In this document: positions 36,417 through 44,725 of the stretch, piece by piece
Position numbering within the stretch: position 1 is the stretch's first letter
Layout: every line of letters begins with the position of its first letter
NCBI RefSeq assembly: GCF_005222705.1
Contig: NZ_STGF01000008.1
Location: 124,001-188,000, forward strand
From: Paenibacillus sp. SY21-1
GTDB lineage: Bacteria; Bacillota; Bacilli; Paenibacillales; Paenibacillaceae
DNA length: 64,000 bases
Direction of reading: 5' to 3'
Made by a program: the position numbers and the translations under genes
Notes under the pieces: model-generated
The model's database searches: none
Told to the model about the DNA's origin: nothing
Seen by the model: only the letters and a program-made list of their open reading frames with translations

Positions 36417-37328
36417 ATGAAAGTGGCTCAACCTGAAACGGAGAAACAGGGCTACAGCGCAATTGAAAGAACGATGTTTCTAATGACGCCGATTTTGTTT
36501 GCAATCGTGCTGTTAGGTGTGCTGTATACGTTATTTAATATCGATTTTCGCAACAAGGTGCTCGAGGTGGGACAATCCGTGCCGGGTCTGAGAGACGTGC
36601 TTCCTGCGCCAGAGGTTGCCGAAGGCGAGCTGAACGACGCAGATTTAAGAAACGCCAACCTTTCGGCCAAGCTTGCCGATTTGCAGTCCAAGCTGACTTC
36701 CGTGGAATCGGAGCTCGCTGCGGCTAACCAGACGAAGGCGTCGCTGGAGCAGGAAATCAAGACGCTGCAAGCCGACAATTCCGCATTGAAGACGACCGAC
36801 GAGGATGAAGGACTCGATGCAGAGCAGTATCAGGCGAAAATTCAAGAGCTGTCCAGCATGATGGCCAAAATAACGCCAAGCAAGGCCGCGCCGATTTTGC
36901 AAAGCATGTCGCTTGATGAAATGGTGCTCGTACTGGCTAATATGCGTCCGGATGACCGGGTGCGTATATTGGAGAAGATGAACCCTCAGACGGCGGCAGA
37001 CGCGGTTATGAAGCTTAAGGACAACGTTGCTGCGAAGGACTTGCAAATCGCGGCTTTGCAGGCGAGGGTCAATGCCAATAAGGCTAACGAAGCCAAAGCG
37101 GCTTCGTCCGTGCTCGATCAGGAGCAGCTTGCCGCTACATTCGGGTCGATGGATGCCAAAAGCGCCGCCGAGCTGCTGATTAAAATGGTAGATGTGAGCC
37201 CAAGCAAGGTGCAGCGTATTTTGAACGCCGTTGACAATACGATCAGATCGTCCATTCTAGCCGAAATGTCGGCTATCAACGATTCGGTAACCGCACAGCT
37301 CGTAACCAAGCTGATGGCGGGAAGCTAG
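36417..37328 (+). CDS. ylxF: MotE-family flagellar protein YlxF
   Basis: Single-pass membrane protein at the ylxF position. Other MotE proteins act as periplasmic chaperones for stator assembly; its exact role in Gram-positive species is unclear. It has 303 residues. One transmembrane helix is at about residues 20-42 (MFLMTPILFAIVLLGVLYTLF). A coiled coil follows (about 80-130) and then two repeated helical modules resembling the N-terminal domain of MgtE (about 145-200: ITPSKAAPILQSM and LEKMNPQTAADAV; 240-300: MDAKSAAELLIKM and VSPSKVQRILNAV). The ATG at 36417 follows AGAGGGAGTGG. Confidence 0.85.
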   Translation: MKVAQPETEKQGYSAIERTMFLMTPILFAIVLLGVLYTLFNIDFRNKVLEVGQSVPGLRDVLPAPEVAEGELNDADLRNANLSAKLADLQSKLTSVESELAAANQTKASLEQEIKTLQADNSALKTTDEDEGLDAEQYQAKIQELSSMMAKITPSKAAPILQSMSLDEMVLVLANMRPDDRVRILEKMNPQTAADAVMKLKDNVAAKDLQIAALQARVNANKANEAKAASSVLDQEQLAATFGSMDAKSAAELLIKMVDVSPSKVQRILNAVDNTIRSSILAEMSAINDSVTAQLVTKLMAGS

Positions 37329-37366
37329 CGGTTGGACACTCCTGGTAGAGAAAGGAGGTGAAAAAT

Positions 37367-38737
37367 ATGGAAATGGTCGTAACGCAATCAGCTGGCACTG
37401 CCGCTCAGACGGTTGCTCCAAGCGGGAATGTAAAAGGTCAAGCAGGCGAAAACGGAGCTTTCCAGCAGGTGCTTGTTCAGCAAATGAATGGCGGAGGCGC
37501 TGCAGCGGCAAACACCCAAACGGCTCCCGTAATGGTTGTCGCTGCCGGCGAGGGAAACGCATCTGCAGACGGGCTGCTTCAGCTTTCTCTTGAGGACCTG
37601 ATGGCGATGATTGACGGCCTAATTGATGGGCTATTGGAATCGGGCGATGCTCAGCAGGAGGCCGAAACGGACGTATCCGATGAGCAGCTTGACCAATTAC
37701 AGGCAGCTCTGGACCAGCTAAGCTCTTTGCTGGCGCTGCTCGGCGTGCCGATTCAACGCGTGACGCAAATGCAGGTAGATGGCGCTTCGGATTCCGTACA
37801 GGCGGCACAGGCGATTCCGGCGACAGAGCAAGCGGCTCAATTGCGCAATCAGCTTCAGGACCAGCTGCTTCAACTGCAAACGCTGCTGCAGCAAGGGAAT
37901 GCCAAGCATACGCAGCAGGACCCGCTTACCTGGCTAGGCAAGCAAGTGGAGACGCTGGCAGCAACGCTGGCTGGCGAGCCGAAGGCGGATCAGGCCAAAT
38001 CGGCAAAAGCCGAAGGATTCGCGCAGCAGCTGTTTGTAGCGCAGTCCGAGACGGCTTCCAAAGACGCTGGAGGATTGCTGCAACGCTTGAATTCGCAAGC
38101 TGTGCATCCTTTGATCTGGAATGGCCAAGCAGCAGCGGATTCGGCTATGGCGGGTCAGGAACAGCTTCAATCGCCTGCAGGCGAGGTTGTGACGTTTACG
38201 GCAGGAGCTCATGCTTTTGACAGCCAACGCGCGCTTACTCAACTGGTCGCAAACAGCGCTCCGGCAGCTGCAACCTACGTAGCCGCCGATGACTTTGCGC
38301 AATCGATGACGGGACTGATCGTGCAAAAATTTGACGTTTCGACGCTGAACGGACTTTCGGAAGCGAAGCTGATGCTGTTCCCTGAGCATTTGGGACAGGT
38401 AGATGTCAAAATCACGATGCAGAACGGTTTATTGACTGCAGTATTCCAGACCGATACAGCCATGGCGAAGGATATGCTGGACAATCAGATGGCTCAGCTT
38501 CGTCTCGCTCTGCAGTCCCAGGGCTTGAACGTGGACAAGCTTGAGGTGTCGCAAGGGCAATCCGCATCCCAGCTGGCTGGAGAGCATAGAGGCAATGGCG
38601 GACAGCAGCAGCATACTTCAAGACAGGCCTCCGGCAGCGATAACGGGTCCGTCGATTCGGTTTTTGAAGCCGAAGTGGTCGAACAGGCCGCAGCTCACGG
38701 ATTAGGCTTCGGTAGAGCTATCAACGTCAAGGCGTAG
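37367..38737 (+). CDS. fliK: Flagellar hook-length control protein FliK
   Basis: Exported ruler protein that sets hook length and triggers the export switch via FlhB. The likely start is ATG 37367, 6 bases after AAAGGAGGTG; the GTG at 37358 is part of that site. It has 456 residues. The N-terminal two thirds are Gln/Ala-rich and variable, as in other FliK proteins. The conserved C-terminal Flg_hook domain (about 320-425) includes LMLFPEHLGQVDVKI, GLLTAVFQTD and LQSQGLNVDKLEVS. It is a functional paralogue candidate of YlqG in the same window. Confidence 0.93.
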   Translation: MEMVVTQSAGTAAQTVAPSGNVKGQAGENGAFQQVLVQQMNGGGAAAANTQTAPVMVVAAGEGNASADGLLQLSLEDLMAMIDGLIDGLLESGDAQQEAETDVSDEQLDQLQAALDQLSSLLALLGVPIQRVTQMQVDGASDSVQAAQAIPATEQAAQLRNQLQDQLLQLQTLLQQGNAKHTQQDPLTWLGKQVETLAATLAGEPKADQAKSAKAEGFAQQLFVAQSETASKDAGGLLQRLNSQAVHPLIWNGQAAADSAMAGQEQLQSPAGEVVTFTAGAHAFDSQRALTQLVANSAPAAATYVAADDFAQSMTGLIVQKFDVSTLNGLSEAKLMLFPEHLGQVDVKITMQNGLLTAVFQTDTAMAKDMLDNQMAQLRLALQSQGLNVDKLEVSQGQSASQLAGEHRGNGGQQQHTSRQASGSDNGSVDSVFEAEVVEQAAAHGLGFGRAINVKA

Positions 38738-38777
38738 CGCGGCAAGGGAGAGCATGCAGGACAGGAGGTGAGCAAAG

Positions 38778-39284
38778 TTGGCTGACGCAATTTCCACACG
38801 CTCCATTTGGCCCAATTACAGTACGCAAAATGTGCAAAATGCGGCAAAAAGCGAAAAAAGCGATACGCTCGGCAAAGACCAGTTCCTTCAAATCCTGATT
38901 ACTCAGCTTCGCAATCAGGACCCGATGCAGCCTTTGCAGGACAAGGAGTTTATTGCCCAAATGGCGCAGTTTACTTCCGTAGAGCAATTGACCAATATGA
39001 ATACCGCCCTGAATTTGCTTCGGCAAAATATCGGCTCGGCATCAAGTCTGATCGGCAAAGCGGTGCAATGGAACGAACAGGATGCAGCAGGTCAGTCCTA
39101 CACCTATCAGGGCATCGTAGAGGCTATCTTGTCAAAGGATGGCAGCCTGTATGCAGCTGTAGGCGGAGCGGAGGTTCCGCTCGATTATATTTCCTCCATC
39201 GCGGCCGAAGGCAGCTTAGGAGAGCAGCCTGAACAATCGCCTTCGTCTTCGGATGGTTCGTCGGAGGAGGCAGGAGAGGCATGA
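38778..39284 (+). CDS. flgD: Flagellar hook assembly protein FlgD
   Basis: Hook-cap protein under which the hook subunits assemble. It has 168 residues and starts with TTG at 38778, 8 bases after CAGGAGGTG; no ATG is suitably placed. The family motif LGKDQFLQILITQLRNQDPMQPLQDKEFIAQMAQFTSVEQL is clearly recognisable (core FLQILITQLRNQDP and QMAQFTSVEQLTNMN). The C-terminal part has a short beta domain and ends in a Ser/Glu-rich tail. It overlaps the next gene by four bases. Confidence 0.95.
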   Translation: MADAISTRSIWPNYSTQNVQNAAKSEKSDTLGKDQFLQILITQLRNQDPMQPLQDKEFIAQMAQFTSVEQLTNMNTALNLLRQNIGSASSLIGKAVQWNEQDAAGQSYTYQGIVEAILSKDGSLYAAVGGAEVPLDYISSIAAEGSLGEQPEQSPSSSDGSSEEAGEA

Positions 39285-39649
39285 GTGAGCAAATAAGAAT
39301 TGGTCATATGTTTCCGATGAAGGCAGCGCCGCTGCAAGGAGCCAGGCCGTCCTCACGTTCGGCTCAGCCATTTCAGACCATGCTTGAGGCTGAAAGCTTG
39401 AAGTTCAGCCAGCATGCGGAGGCTCGCATGAAGCAGCGAGGCATACAGCTTCAGCCTGAATCGCTGTCGCAAATTGTTCATGCGGTCGAAGAAGCGGCTG
39501 CCAAAGGCGCCCAGGATTCGCTCATCGTCTACCGGGATATCGCTATGATTGTGAATGTACCGAGCAGGACGGTCGTTACCGCCATGGACGGAAGACAAAT
39601 GAAAAGCAATCTTTTTACCCAAATCGACAGCGCGATTATTTTGCCATAG
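39281..39649 (+). CDS. Flagellar operon protein (TIGR02530 type)
   Basis: A 122-residue protein of a conserved family found in flagellar operons of Firmicutes; no biochemical function is established. The recognisable part is LKFSQHAEARMKQRGIQL followed by VEEAAAKGAQDSLIVYRDIAMIVNVPSRTVVTAMD, of which the core is SLIVYRDIAMIVNVPSRTV. The N-terminal 40 residues are polar and variable. The ATG overlaps the flgD stop in an ATGA arrangement, so the two are co-translated. The context, between hook-cap and hook genes, suggests a hook-assembly role. Confidence 0.88.
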   Translation: MSEQIRIGHMFPMKAAPLQGARPSSRSAQPFQTMLEAESLKFSQHAEARMKQRGIQLQPESLSQIVHAVEEAAAKGAQDSLIVYRDIAMIVNVPSRTVVTAMDGRQMKSNLFTQIDSAIILP

Positions 39650-39773
39650 GCTGGACCTTTTGAAGGAGGCCTCGGCTGCGGACCGACTGAAGCAGCCGTT
39701 TAGAAGCGCTGGCCCGACATTTGGCCAAACTACTTTCAACTATTCCGCTTACAATCAGGAGGGACATCGTTAC

Positions 39774-40592
39774 ATGTTAAGATCGATGTATTCAGGCGTA
39801 TCAGGCATGCGCGGTTTTCAGACGAAGCTTGACGTTATCGGCAATAATATCGCGAATGTCAACACGGTGGGCTTCAAGGCCGGACGGGTCATGTTCAAAG
39901 ACATTCTCAGCCAGACGGTTGCCGGCGTAACGGCGCCGGAGGATGGCGTACGCGGCGGTATCAATGCCAAGCAGATCGGACTAGGCGTTTCGATCGGCTC
40001 CATCGACACCGTGCATACGGCCGGCAGCGCAATGACGACAAACCAGCCGACAGACTTGCGTCTTGACGGAGACGGATTCTTCGTTGTCAGAGCGAACGAG
40101 GAATCGGAAATGCTTCTCACGCGCGCCGGAAATTTCACGCTTGATTCCAGCAGGCAGCTTGTTACCGGAGACGGCTATTTTGTACTGGATTCGGGAGGAG
40201 CGCCTATCGTGCTCGACGAAGCCATTACAGCGTTCTCCATTGGACAAGATGGAACGATCATGGGCGTAACCGCAGACGGAACCGAGGCTGTCGCACAAAT
40301 CGGCGTGGCGAGGGTTGTTAACCCGAGCGGTCTCGAAAAGCTTGGCGGCAATATGTATCGGGTAACGGCGAATGCCAACCCTGATGCCGCGATTGAAGAT
40401 TTTCTGTCGTTTGCGGGTGATCCGGAGTTTGGCACAGGCGCTATTATTTCCGGTCAGCTTGAGATGTCGAACGTTGACCTGACGGCTGAATTTACGGAAA
40501 TGATCGTGGCGCAAAGGGGGTTCCAAGCCAACTCCCGAATCATTACCACTTCTGACGAAATCCTTCAAGAGGTCGTCAATCTGAAACGATAG
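39774..40592 (+). CDS. flgE: Flagellar hook protein FlgE (FlgG-like)
   Basis: Hook or rod protein of the short Bacillus type. The 272-residue form starts at ATG 39774 (MLRSMYSGVSGMRGFQTKLD) after CAGGAGGGA; upstream in-frame sequence has no site. The N-terminal rod motif VIGNNIANVNTVGFKAGRV and the C-terminal NVDLTAEFTEMIVAQRGFQANSRI (core EFTEMIVAQRGFQANSR) are typical of the FlgE/FlgG/FlgF family. The middle has TDLRLDGDGFFVV. B. subtilis FlgE has 264 residues, and such proteins are often labelled FlgG; the operon position favours hook. Confidence 0.93.
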   Translation: MLRSMYSGVSGMRGFQTKLDVIGNNIANVNTVGFKAGRVMFKDILSQTVAGVTAPEDGVRGGINAKQIGLGVSIGSIDTVHTAGSAMTTNQPTDLRLDGDGFFVVRANEESEMLLTRAGNFTLDSSRQLVTGDGYFVLDSGGAPIVLDEAITAFSIGQDGTIMGVTADGTEAVAQIGVARVVNPSGLEKLGGNMYRVTANANPDAAIEDFLSFAGDPEFGTGAIISGQLEMSNVDLTAEFTEMIVAQRGFQANSRIITTSDEILQEVVNLKR

Positions 40593-40607
40593 TAAGGGAT
40601 AACCGCA

Positions 40608-40642
40608 GGGAGGCTTCTCGCCTCCCCTAGGCGCGAGGGGGG
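40608..40642 (+). promoter_or_regulatory. Competing hairpins over the swrD ribosome binding site
   Basis: GGGAGGC (40608-40614) pairs with GCCTCCC (40620-40626). The same CCTCCCCT strand can instead pair with AGGGG (40636-40640), which belongs to the swrD Shine-Dalgarno region GAGGGGGG (40635-40642). A third small hairpin CGCCT/AGGCG (40619-40623 with 40629-40633) also fits. This could modulate swrD translation. Confidence 0.45.
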
Positions 40643-40648
40643 TTACTG

Positions 40649-40870
40649 ATGATTACCGTAACGCGTTTAAACGGTACCAAGGTTACGATTAACGCTCTGT
40701 TAATTGAAGTGATAGAAGAGTCAGCCGACACGGTTATAACGCTTACGACAGGCAAAAAGCTCGTTGTAAAGGAAAAGACCGCAGAGCTGAAGCAATTGAA
40801 CAGTCAGTTTCTGCAATCCATAGGCCTCGTTGCAGCGGCCCAGATACATGAGCAGACGGAGGGGCCATAA
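40649..40870 (+). CDS. swrD: SwrD/FlbD-family flagellar protein
   Basis: Small cytoplasmic protein of the FlbD (YlzI) family, called SwrD in B. subtilis, where it raises flagellar motor torque and is needed for swarming. It has 73 residues (71 in B. subtilis). The conserved N-terminus is ITVTRLNGTKVTINALLIE, followed by the beta-rich core VITLTTGKKLVVKEKTAE. The start ATG at 40649 follows a GAGGGGGG site that can be masked by hairpins. It lies between flgE and fliL, as in B. subtilis. Confidence 0.92.
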   Translation: MITVTRLNGTKVTINALLIEVIEESADTVITLTTGKKLVVKEKTAELKQLNSQFLQSIGLVAAAQIHEQTEGP

Positions 40871-40872
40871 GC

Positions 40873-41331
40873 ATGAAAAAGATGTTGCCATGGTTGATTA
40901 CCATTTTGTTAGCTATTACGTTGATTGCGATCGTTGCCATTATCTTGTATAAAACATTGTTTGTGGACACGAAGGAGCCGGGAACCGAACCGATCAAGGT
41001 GGAGCAGTTATCGGCAACCGAGCGGGTGGAAGTGACGTCGGAGCTTAAAGACGTCAAACGCAATCTCAAGGACTTGAATTACCTTGTTGTAGTAAGCTTT
41101 GCGTTTCAGTTGGACAGCAAAAAGGCAAAAGAGGATTTTGACAAAATAATCGATATTGAGATCAGACCGATCGTGAATCGCGTCCTGGCCGACTTGAAGG
41201 TGGAAGAACTGGAAGGCTCGCAAGGAGAAGATCTGCTGGAATCCAAGCTTCTGAACCTCATTACGCCTGTTGTTACAAAAGGCAAGCTGATCAAAGTCGA
41301 AATTACGAACATTCAAATCGTTGAGGTTTAA
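40873..41331 (+). CDS. fliL: Flagellar basal-body protein FliL
   Basis: Single-pass membrane protein that forms a ring around the stator and increases torque. It has 152 residues. One N-terminal transmembrane helix is seen (WLITILLAITLIAIVAIILY, residues 7-26), followed by an extracytoplasmic stomatin-like domain with LKDLNYLVVVSFAFQL and GKLIKVEITNIQIVEV, the latter a characteristic ending. The start ATG at 40873 follows CGGAGGGG, and fliM follows after 36 bases. Confidence 0.95.
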   Translation: MKKMLPWLITILLAITLIAIVAIILYKTLFVDTKEPGTEPIKVEQLSATERVEVTSELKDVKRNLKDLNYLVVVSFAFQLDSKKAKEDFDKIIDIEIRPIVNRVLADLKVEELEGSQGEDLLESKLLNLITPVVTKGKLIKVEITNIQIVEV

Positions 41332-41367
41332 CGAGCTGACCGACATTCCTCGAAGGAGGTGAGATAT

Positions 41368-42369
41368 TTGGTTGATGTTTTATCGCAAAATGAGATTGAT
41401 GCGCTGCTTGCCGCCTTGTCCTCCGGAGAAATGGATGCCGAGGATTTAAAAAAGGAAGAGATTACCCGTAAGGTGAGTGTGTATGATTTCAAGCGCGCTG
41501 TTCGATTTTCGAAGGATCACATCCGTAGCTTGACACGCATTCACGAAAACTTCGCGCGATATTTAACAACCTATTTCTCAGCGCAACTCCGCACGTTCGT
41601 TCAGATTAATGTCGTGCAGGTCGAGCAGCTGCCGTATGACGAATTTATTCGCTCAATACCGAAGATGACCATTCTGAACATCTTTGAAGCGGAACCGCTG
41701 GAAGGTAGAATGGTTTTGGAAATTCACCCCAATGTAGCTTATGCGATGCTTGATCGCATGCTCGGTGGACAAGGCGTTGCGCCTTCGAAAATTTCCAACA
41801 TGACTGAGATAGAAACGATAGTGATGGAGCGAATATTCAGCCGTACGTTTGAGAGTTTGCAAGAGGCGTGGAAGACGGTTCTCGACATGTCGCCAAGGCT
41901 AGAGGCGCTTGAGACAAATCCGCAATTCATGCAGATTGTATCGCCAAACGAAACGATAGCGCTAATATCATTCAGCACGAAAATCGGCGATACGACAGGG
42001 ATGATCAATCTTTGTATCCCGCACGTCGTCATAGAGCCGATTATGGGTAAACTATCAGCGCATCATTGGTTCGTCTCTCAGAAAAAAGAGCGGGCTCCGG
42101 AAGAGGTTGAAATGCTGGAGCAGCGGCTTCAGAAGGCGAAGCTGCCGATCGTGGCGGAGCTAGGTGAATCCGCCATCACGATTAAGGAGTTTCTAGGGCT
42201 GAATGTTGGCGACGTCATATCCTTAAATAAATCGGTTGGCGAAGGGCTGTCCATTAAAGTGGGCGATAAGCTGAAGTTTATCGGCAGTCCAGGATCGGTC
42301 AAGGATCGTTTGGCCGTACAGTTGGATGAGGTTATCAGCGAAGGAGTGGAAGAAGAGAATGACGAGTAA
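41368..42369 (+). CDS. fliM: Flagellar motor switch protein FliM
   Basis: C-ring switch protein that binds CheY-P. It has 333 residues with TTG start 41368, 7 bases after GAAGGAGGTG (an upstream GTG is part of that site). The N-terminal CheY-P-binding peptide is LSQNEIDALLAAL. The middle CheC-like domain follows (RFSKDHIRSLTRIHENFARYL, and YDEFIRSIPKMT). The C-terminal SpoA domain (about 255-325) ends near LKFIGSPGSVKDRLAVQLDE. The stop overlaps the start of fliY by 11 bases, so both are translationally coupled. Confidence 0.97.
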   Translation: MVDVLSQNEIDALLAALSSGEMDAEDLKKEEITRKVSVYDFKRAVRFSKDHIRSLTRIHENFARYLTTYFSAQLRTFVQINVVQVEQLPYDEFIRSIPKMTILNIFEAEPLEGRMVLEIHPNVAYAMLDRMLGGQGVAPSKISNMTEIETIVMERIFSRTFESLQEAWKTVLDMSPRLEALETNPQFMQIVSPNETIALISFSTKIGDTTGMINLCIPHVVIEPIMGKLSAHHWFVSQKKERAPEEVEMLEQRLQKAKLPIVAELGESAITIKEFLGLNVGDVISLNKSVGEGLSIKVGDKLKFIGSPGSVKDRLAVQLDEVISEGVEEENDE

Positions 42370-43681
42370 GGACTATTTGTCGCAAGAGGAAATCGATGCG
42401 TTGCTTCGTCAGTCTGCTGGCGAGCCGGAACCTGCGGCAGCTCCTGCCGGCGAAGCTGTATTGTCCGATTTTTTATCCTCGCTGGAACAAGACGCTCTGG
42501 GTGAAATCGGCAATATTACTTTTGGCAGCGCGGCAACTGCACTTTCCACACTTCTGGGCAAAAAGGTTGATATTACGACCCCTCAAGTCACGCTAGTGAT
42601 GAAAGAAGAGCTTGGCGATATTTTTCCCAAGCCTCATGTAGCTGTCAGCGTTCAATATGTGGACGGCTTTCAAGGAATCAATTCCCTCGTCATCAAAACG
42701 AAGGATGCGCAGATTATTGCCGATCTTATGCTTGGCGGAGACGGTGAGGTCAAAGACGAGGAATTAAACGAGATTCATATTAGCGCGGTGCAGGAAGCAA
42801 TGAACCAGATGATGGGTTCTTCCGCGACCTCGATGTCTACCATTTTTAATCGATTTGTTAATATATCGCCTCCGGGCATTGATATTCTTAATGTCGACAA
42901 CGGAGATGGAATGGATCATCTGCCGCCGGTTGAAATGTTCATAAAAATTTCATTCCGTCTTACGATCGGGGATTTAATCGATTCCACCATCATGCAGCTG
43001 CTGCCGATTTCGTTTGCAAGGCAGATGGTCGACATCCTGATGGGCAACGTTGAGGAAGAGCCGCAAGCGGTCAGCGCGCCTACACCAGCGCCGGCTCCGG
43101 TCGAGGCAGCAGCACCGCCGATGCCAAGTCAGGCAGAGGCTATGCAGCAAGCAGCAGCGGCAGCAGCCCATATGAACGCGGTGCCGCCGCAAATGGGCCA
43201 ACCGATGTACCCGCCGCAGGGAGTGCCGCCGATGGGGTATCCGCAGATGCCGCAAATGCCGCAAATGCCGCAGATGGGCTATCAGCCGCCGCCGCAGGGC
43301 TACGATTACTCCATGCAGCCGCCAGGGCCGCATACGTATGGACAGGCGGTCAATCGAAACGTAAATGTGCAGCCGGTTCAGTTCGGAAGCTTCGGAAATC
43401 AGCAATATCAAATGCCGGACGAGACGAACCTCAATTTACTTCTCGACATACCGCTTAAAGTCACTGTAGAATTAGGAAGGACCCAGAAGCAAATTAAAGA
43501 TATTTTGGAGCTGTCTCAGGGATCGATTATCGAGCTGGACAAGCTTGCCGGTGAACCGGTCGATATTCTCGTCAACAACAAGCTGATTGCCAAAGGCGAA
43601 GTTGTCGTTATCGATGAGAATTTCGGGGTAAGGGTAACGGATATCGTAAGCCAATGGGACCGGATTCAAAAATTACAATAG
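42359..43681 (+). CDS. fliY: Flagellar motor switch phosphatase FliY
   Basis: C-ring component and CheY-P phosphatase of Bacillus-type motors. It has 440 residues and starts at ATG 42359 (MTSKDYLSQEEIDALL) after GAAGGAGTGG, inside the end of fliM. The N-terminal CheY-P-binding peptide resembles that of FliM. The CheC-like domain (about 35-220) has EIGNITFGSAATALSTLL and the second, less typical, EAMNQMMGSSATSM. A Pro/Gln/Met-rich linker with four MPQ repeats follows (about 225-345). The C-terminal SpoA/FliN domain is at about 360-440. It thus fuses CheC and FliN functions. Confidence 0.95.
   Translation: MTSKDYLSQEEIDALLRQSAGEPEPAAAPAGEAVLSDFLSSLEQDALGEIGNITFGSAATALSTLLGKKVDITTPQVTLVMKEELGDIFPKPHVAVSVQYVDGFQGINSLVIKTKDAQIIADLMLGGDGEVKDEELNEIHISAVQEAMNQMMGSSATSMSTIFNRFVNISPPGIDILNVDNGDGMDHLPPVEMFIKISFRLTIGDLIDSTIMQLLPISFARQMVDILMGNVEEEPQAVSAPTPAPAPVEAAAPPMPSQAEAMQQAAAAAAHMNAVPPQMGQPMYPPQGVPPMGYPQMPQMPQMPQMGYQPPPQGYDYSMQPPGPHTYGQAVNRNVNVQPVQFGSFGNQQYQMPDETNLNLLLDIPLKVTVELGRTQKQIKDILELSQGSIIELDKLAGEPVDILVNNKLIAKGEVVVIDENFGVRVTDIVSQWDRIQKLQ
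43241..43276 (+). repeat. Four 9-bp tandem repeats in fliY
   Basis: Four in-frame copies of CCGCARATG encode four Pro-Gln-Met triplets in the FliY linker. The near-identity suggests recent slippage-type growth. Copy number may vary among strains. Confidence 0.85.
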
Positions 43682-43702
43682 CATCCTAGGAGGATAACAA
43701 AG

Positions 43703-44065
43703 ATGGCAAACCGCATTCTTATCGTAGACGACGCAGCATTTATGCGAATGATGATTCGCGACATTTTATCGAAGAACGGCTACGAGGTCGTCGGTGAAGC
43801 CCAAGATGGCGCTCAGGCGGTCGAGAAATACAAGGAACTTAAACCGGATTTGACGACAATGGATATTACGATGCCGGAGATGGACGGAATTTCGGCTCTT
43901 AAAGAAATCAAGAAGCTGGACGGCAATGCCAAAGTCATTATGTGTTCCGCTATGGGGCAGCAAGCGATGGTTATCGACGCGATTCAAGCAGGAGCCAAAG
44001 ACTTTATTGTTAAACCGTTCCAGGCTGACCGTGTAATAGAAGCGATTAAGAAGACGCTCGGTTAG
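43703..44065 (+). CDS. cheY: Chemotaxis response regulator CheY
   Basis: Single-domain receiver that signals the motor switch; in Bacillus CheY-P promotes counter-clockwise rotation. It has 120 residues. The acidic pocket is D9 and D10, the phosphorylated residue is D54 in TMDITMPEMDG, and the conserved lysine is K104 in DFIVKPF. There is no output domain. The start ATG at 43703 follows TAGGAGGATAA. Location between fliY and fliO is as in B. subtilis. Confidence 0.98.
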   Translation: MANRILIVDDAAFMRMMIRDILSKNGYEVVGEAQDGAQAVEKYKELKPDLTTMDITMPEMDGISALKEIKKLDGNAKVIMCSAMGQQAMVIDAIQAGAKDFIVKPFQADRVIEAIKKTLG

Positions 44066-44077
44066 GCGGCTCAGCCC

Positions 44078-44725
44078 ATGTTGCGTAAATGTTCGCACAT
44101 TCTGGCGGCAGTTGCTCTTGGAATGGCGATTGGGCCAGGCGCTCTGGCTGCCGCCGAAACGGGCGGCAGCGGCCAGGCTAACCAGAATGAAGAGATTGAG
44201 AGCTTTATATCGCCAAACATGACAGGCAGTCTCCTTTGGGTAATTGTTTCGCTTGCTATCGTCATTACCCTTATCGTTTTGCTCATCAAGTGGCTATCCG
44301 TACGAAACCGCTCATGGGGAGCCAATCGCTCCATGCGCTCGCTTGGCGGAGTGGCGCTTGGACAGAACAACTCGCTGCAAGTTGTGGAAATTGCCGGCAA
44401 GGTGTACATAGTTGGAGTTGGGGAAAATGTTACGTTAATTGATAAAGTGGACGATGAGGAGGAAGCTCGCTCTGTTATCGCTGCGTTGGAAAGACAGCCG
44501 GACGCAATCTGGCCGATGAATCTCGCCTCAGGCATGCTAGGCAAGCTGAAAAGGCGAGAGGGGGCGGACCAGCCCGAGCCTTCCAAGGAGCAGTGGAACC
44601 AGAGCTCTTCCTTCCAGAGTCTGCTGCAAAGCAAGCTCGATCAGCAGGCTGACCGGAAGCAACAGCTGGAAACCTTGCTGCAGGACTCAAAAACAAACGA
44701 ACGGTTGATGGATGATGAAAAATAA
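44078..44725 (+). CDS. fliO: Flagellar export protein FliO (FliZ)
   Basis: Membrane protein that stabilises FliP during assembly of the export gate. It has 215 residues. The N-terminus has a signal-peptide-like hydrophobic stretch (residues 6-26), then an extracytoplasmic loop, a transmembrane helix at about 50-70 (LLWVIVSLAIVITLIVLLIKWL) and a cytoplasmic domain with SMRSLGGVALGQNNSLQVVEIAGKVYIVGVG (core GQNNSLQVVEIAGKVYIVG). The C-terminus is Gln/Lys-rich. The ribosome site is weak. It overlaps fliP by 14 bases. Confidence 0.9.
   Translation: MLRKCSHILAAVALGMAIGPGALAAAETGGSGQANQNEEIESFISPNMTGSLLWVIVSLAIVITLIVLLIKWLSVRNRSWGANRSMRSLGGVALGQNNSLQVVEIAGKVYIVGVGENVTLIDKVDDEEEARSVIAALERQPDAIWPMNLASGMLGKLKRREGADQPEPSKEQWNQSSSFQSLLQSKLDQQADRKQQLETLLQDSKTNERLMDDEK

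Noticed and set aside
43241..43276. Short direct repeats that could suggest a CRISPR-like or regulatory array
   Set aside because: Units are 9 bp, contiguous and in frame within fliY, so they are coding repeats. No spacers exist.
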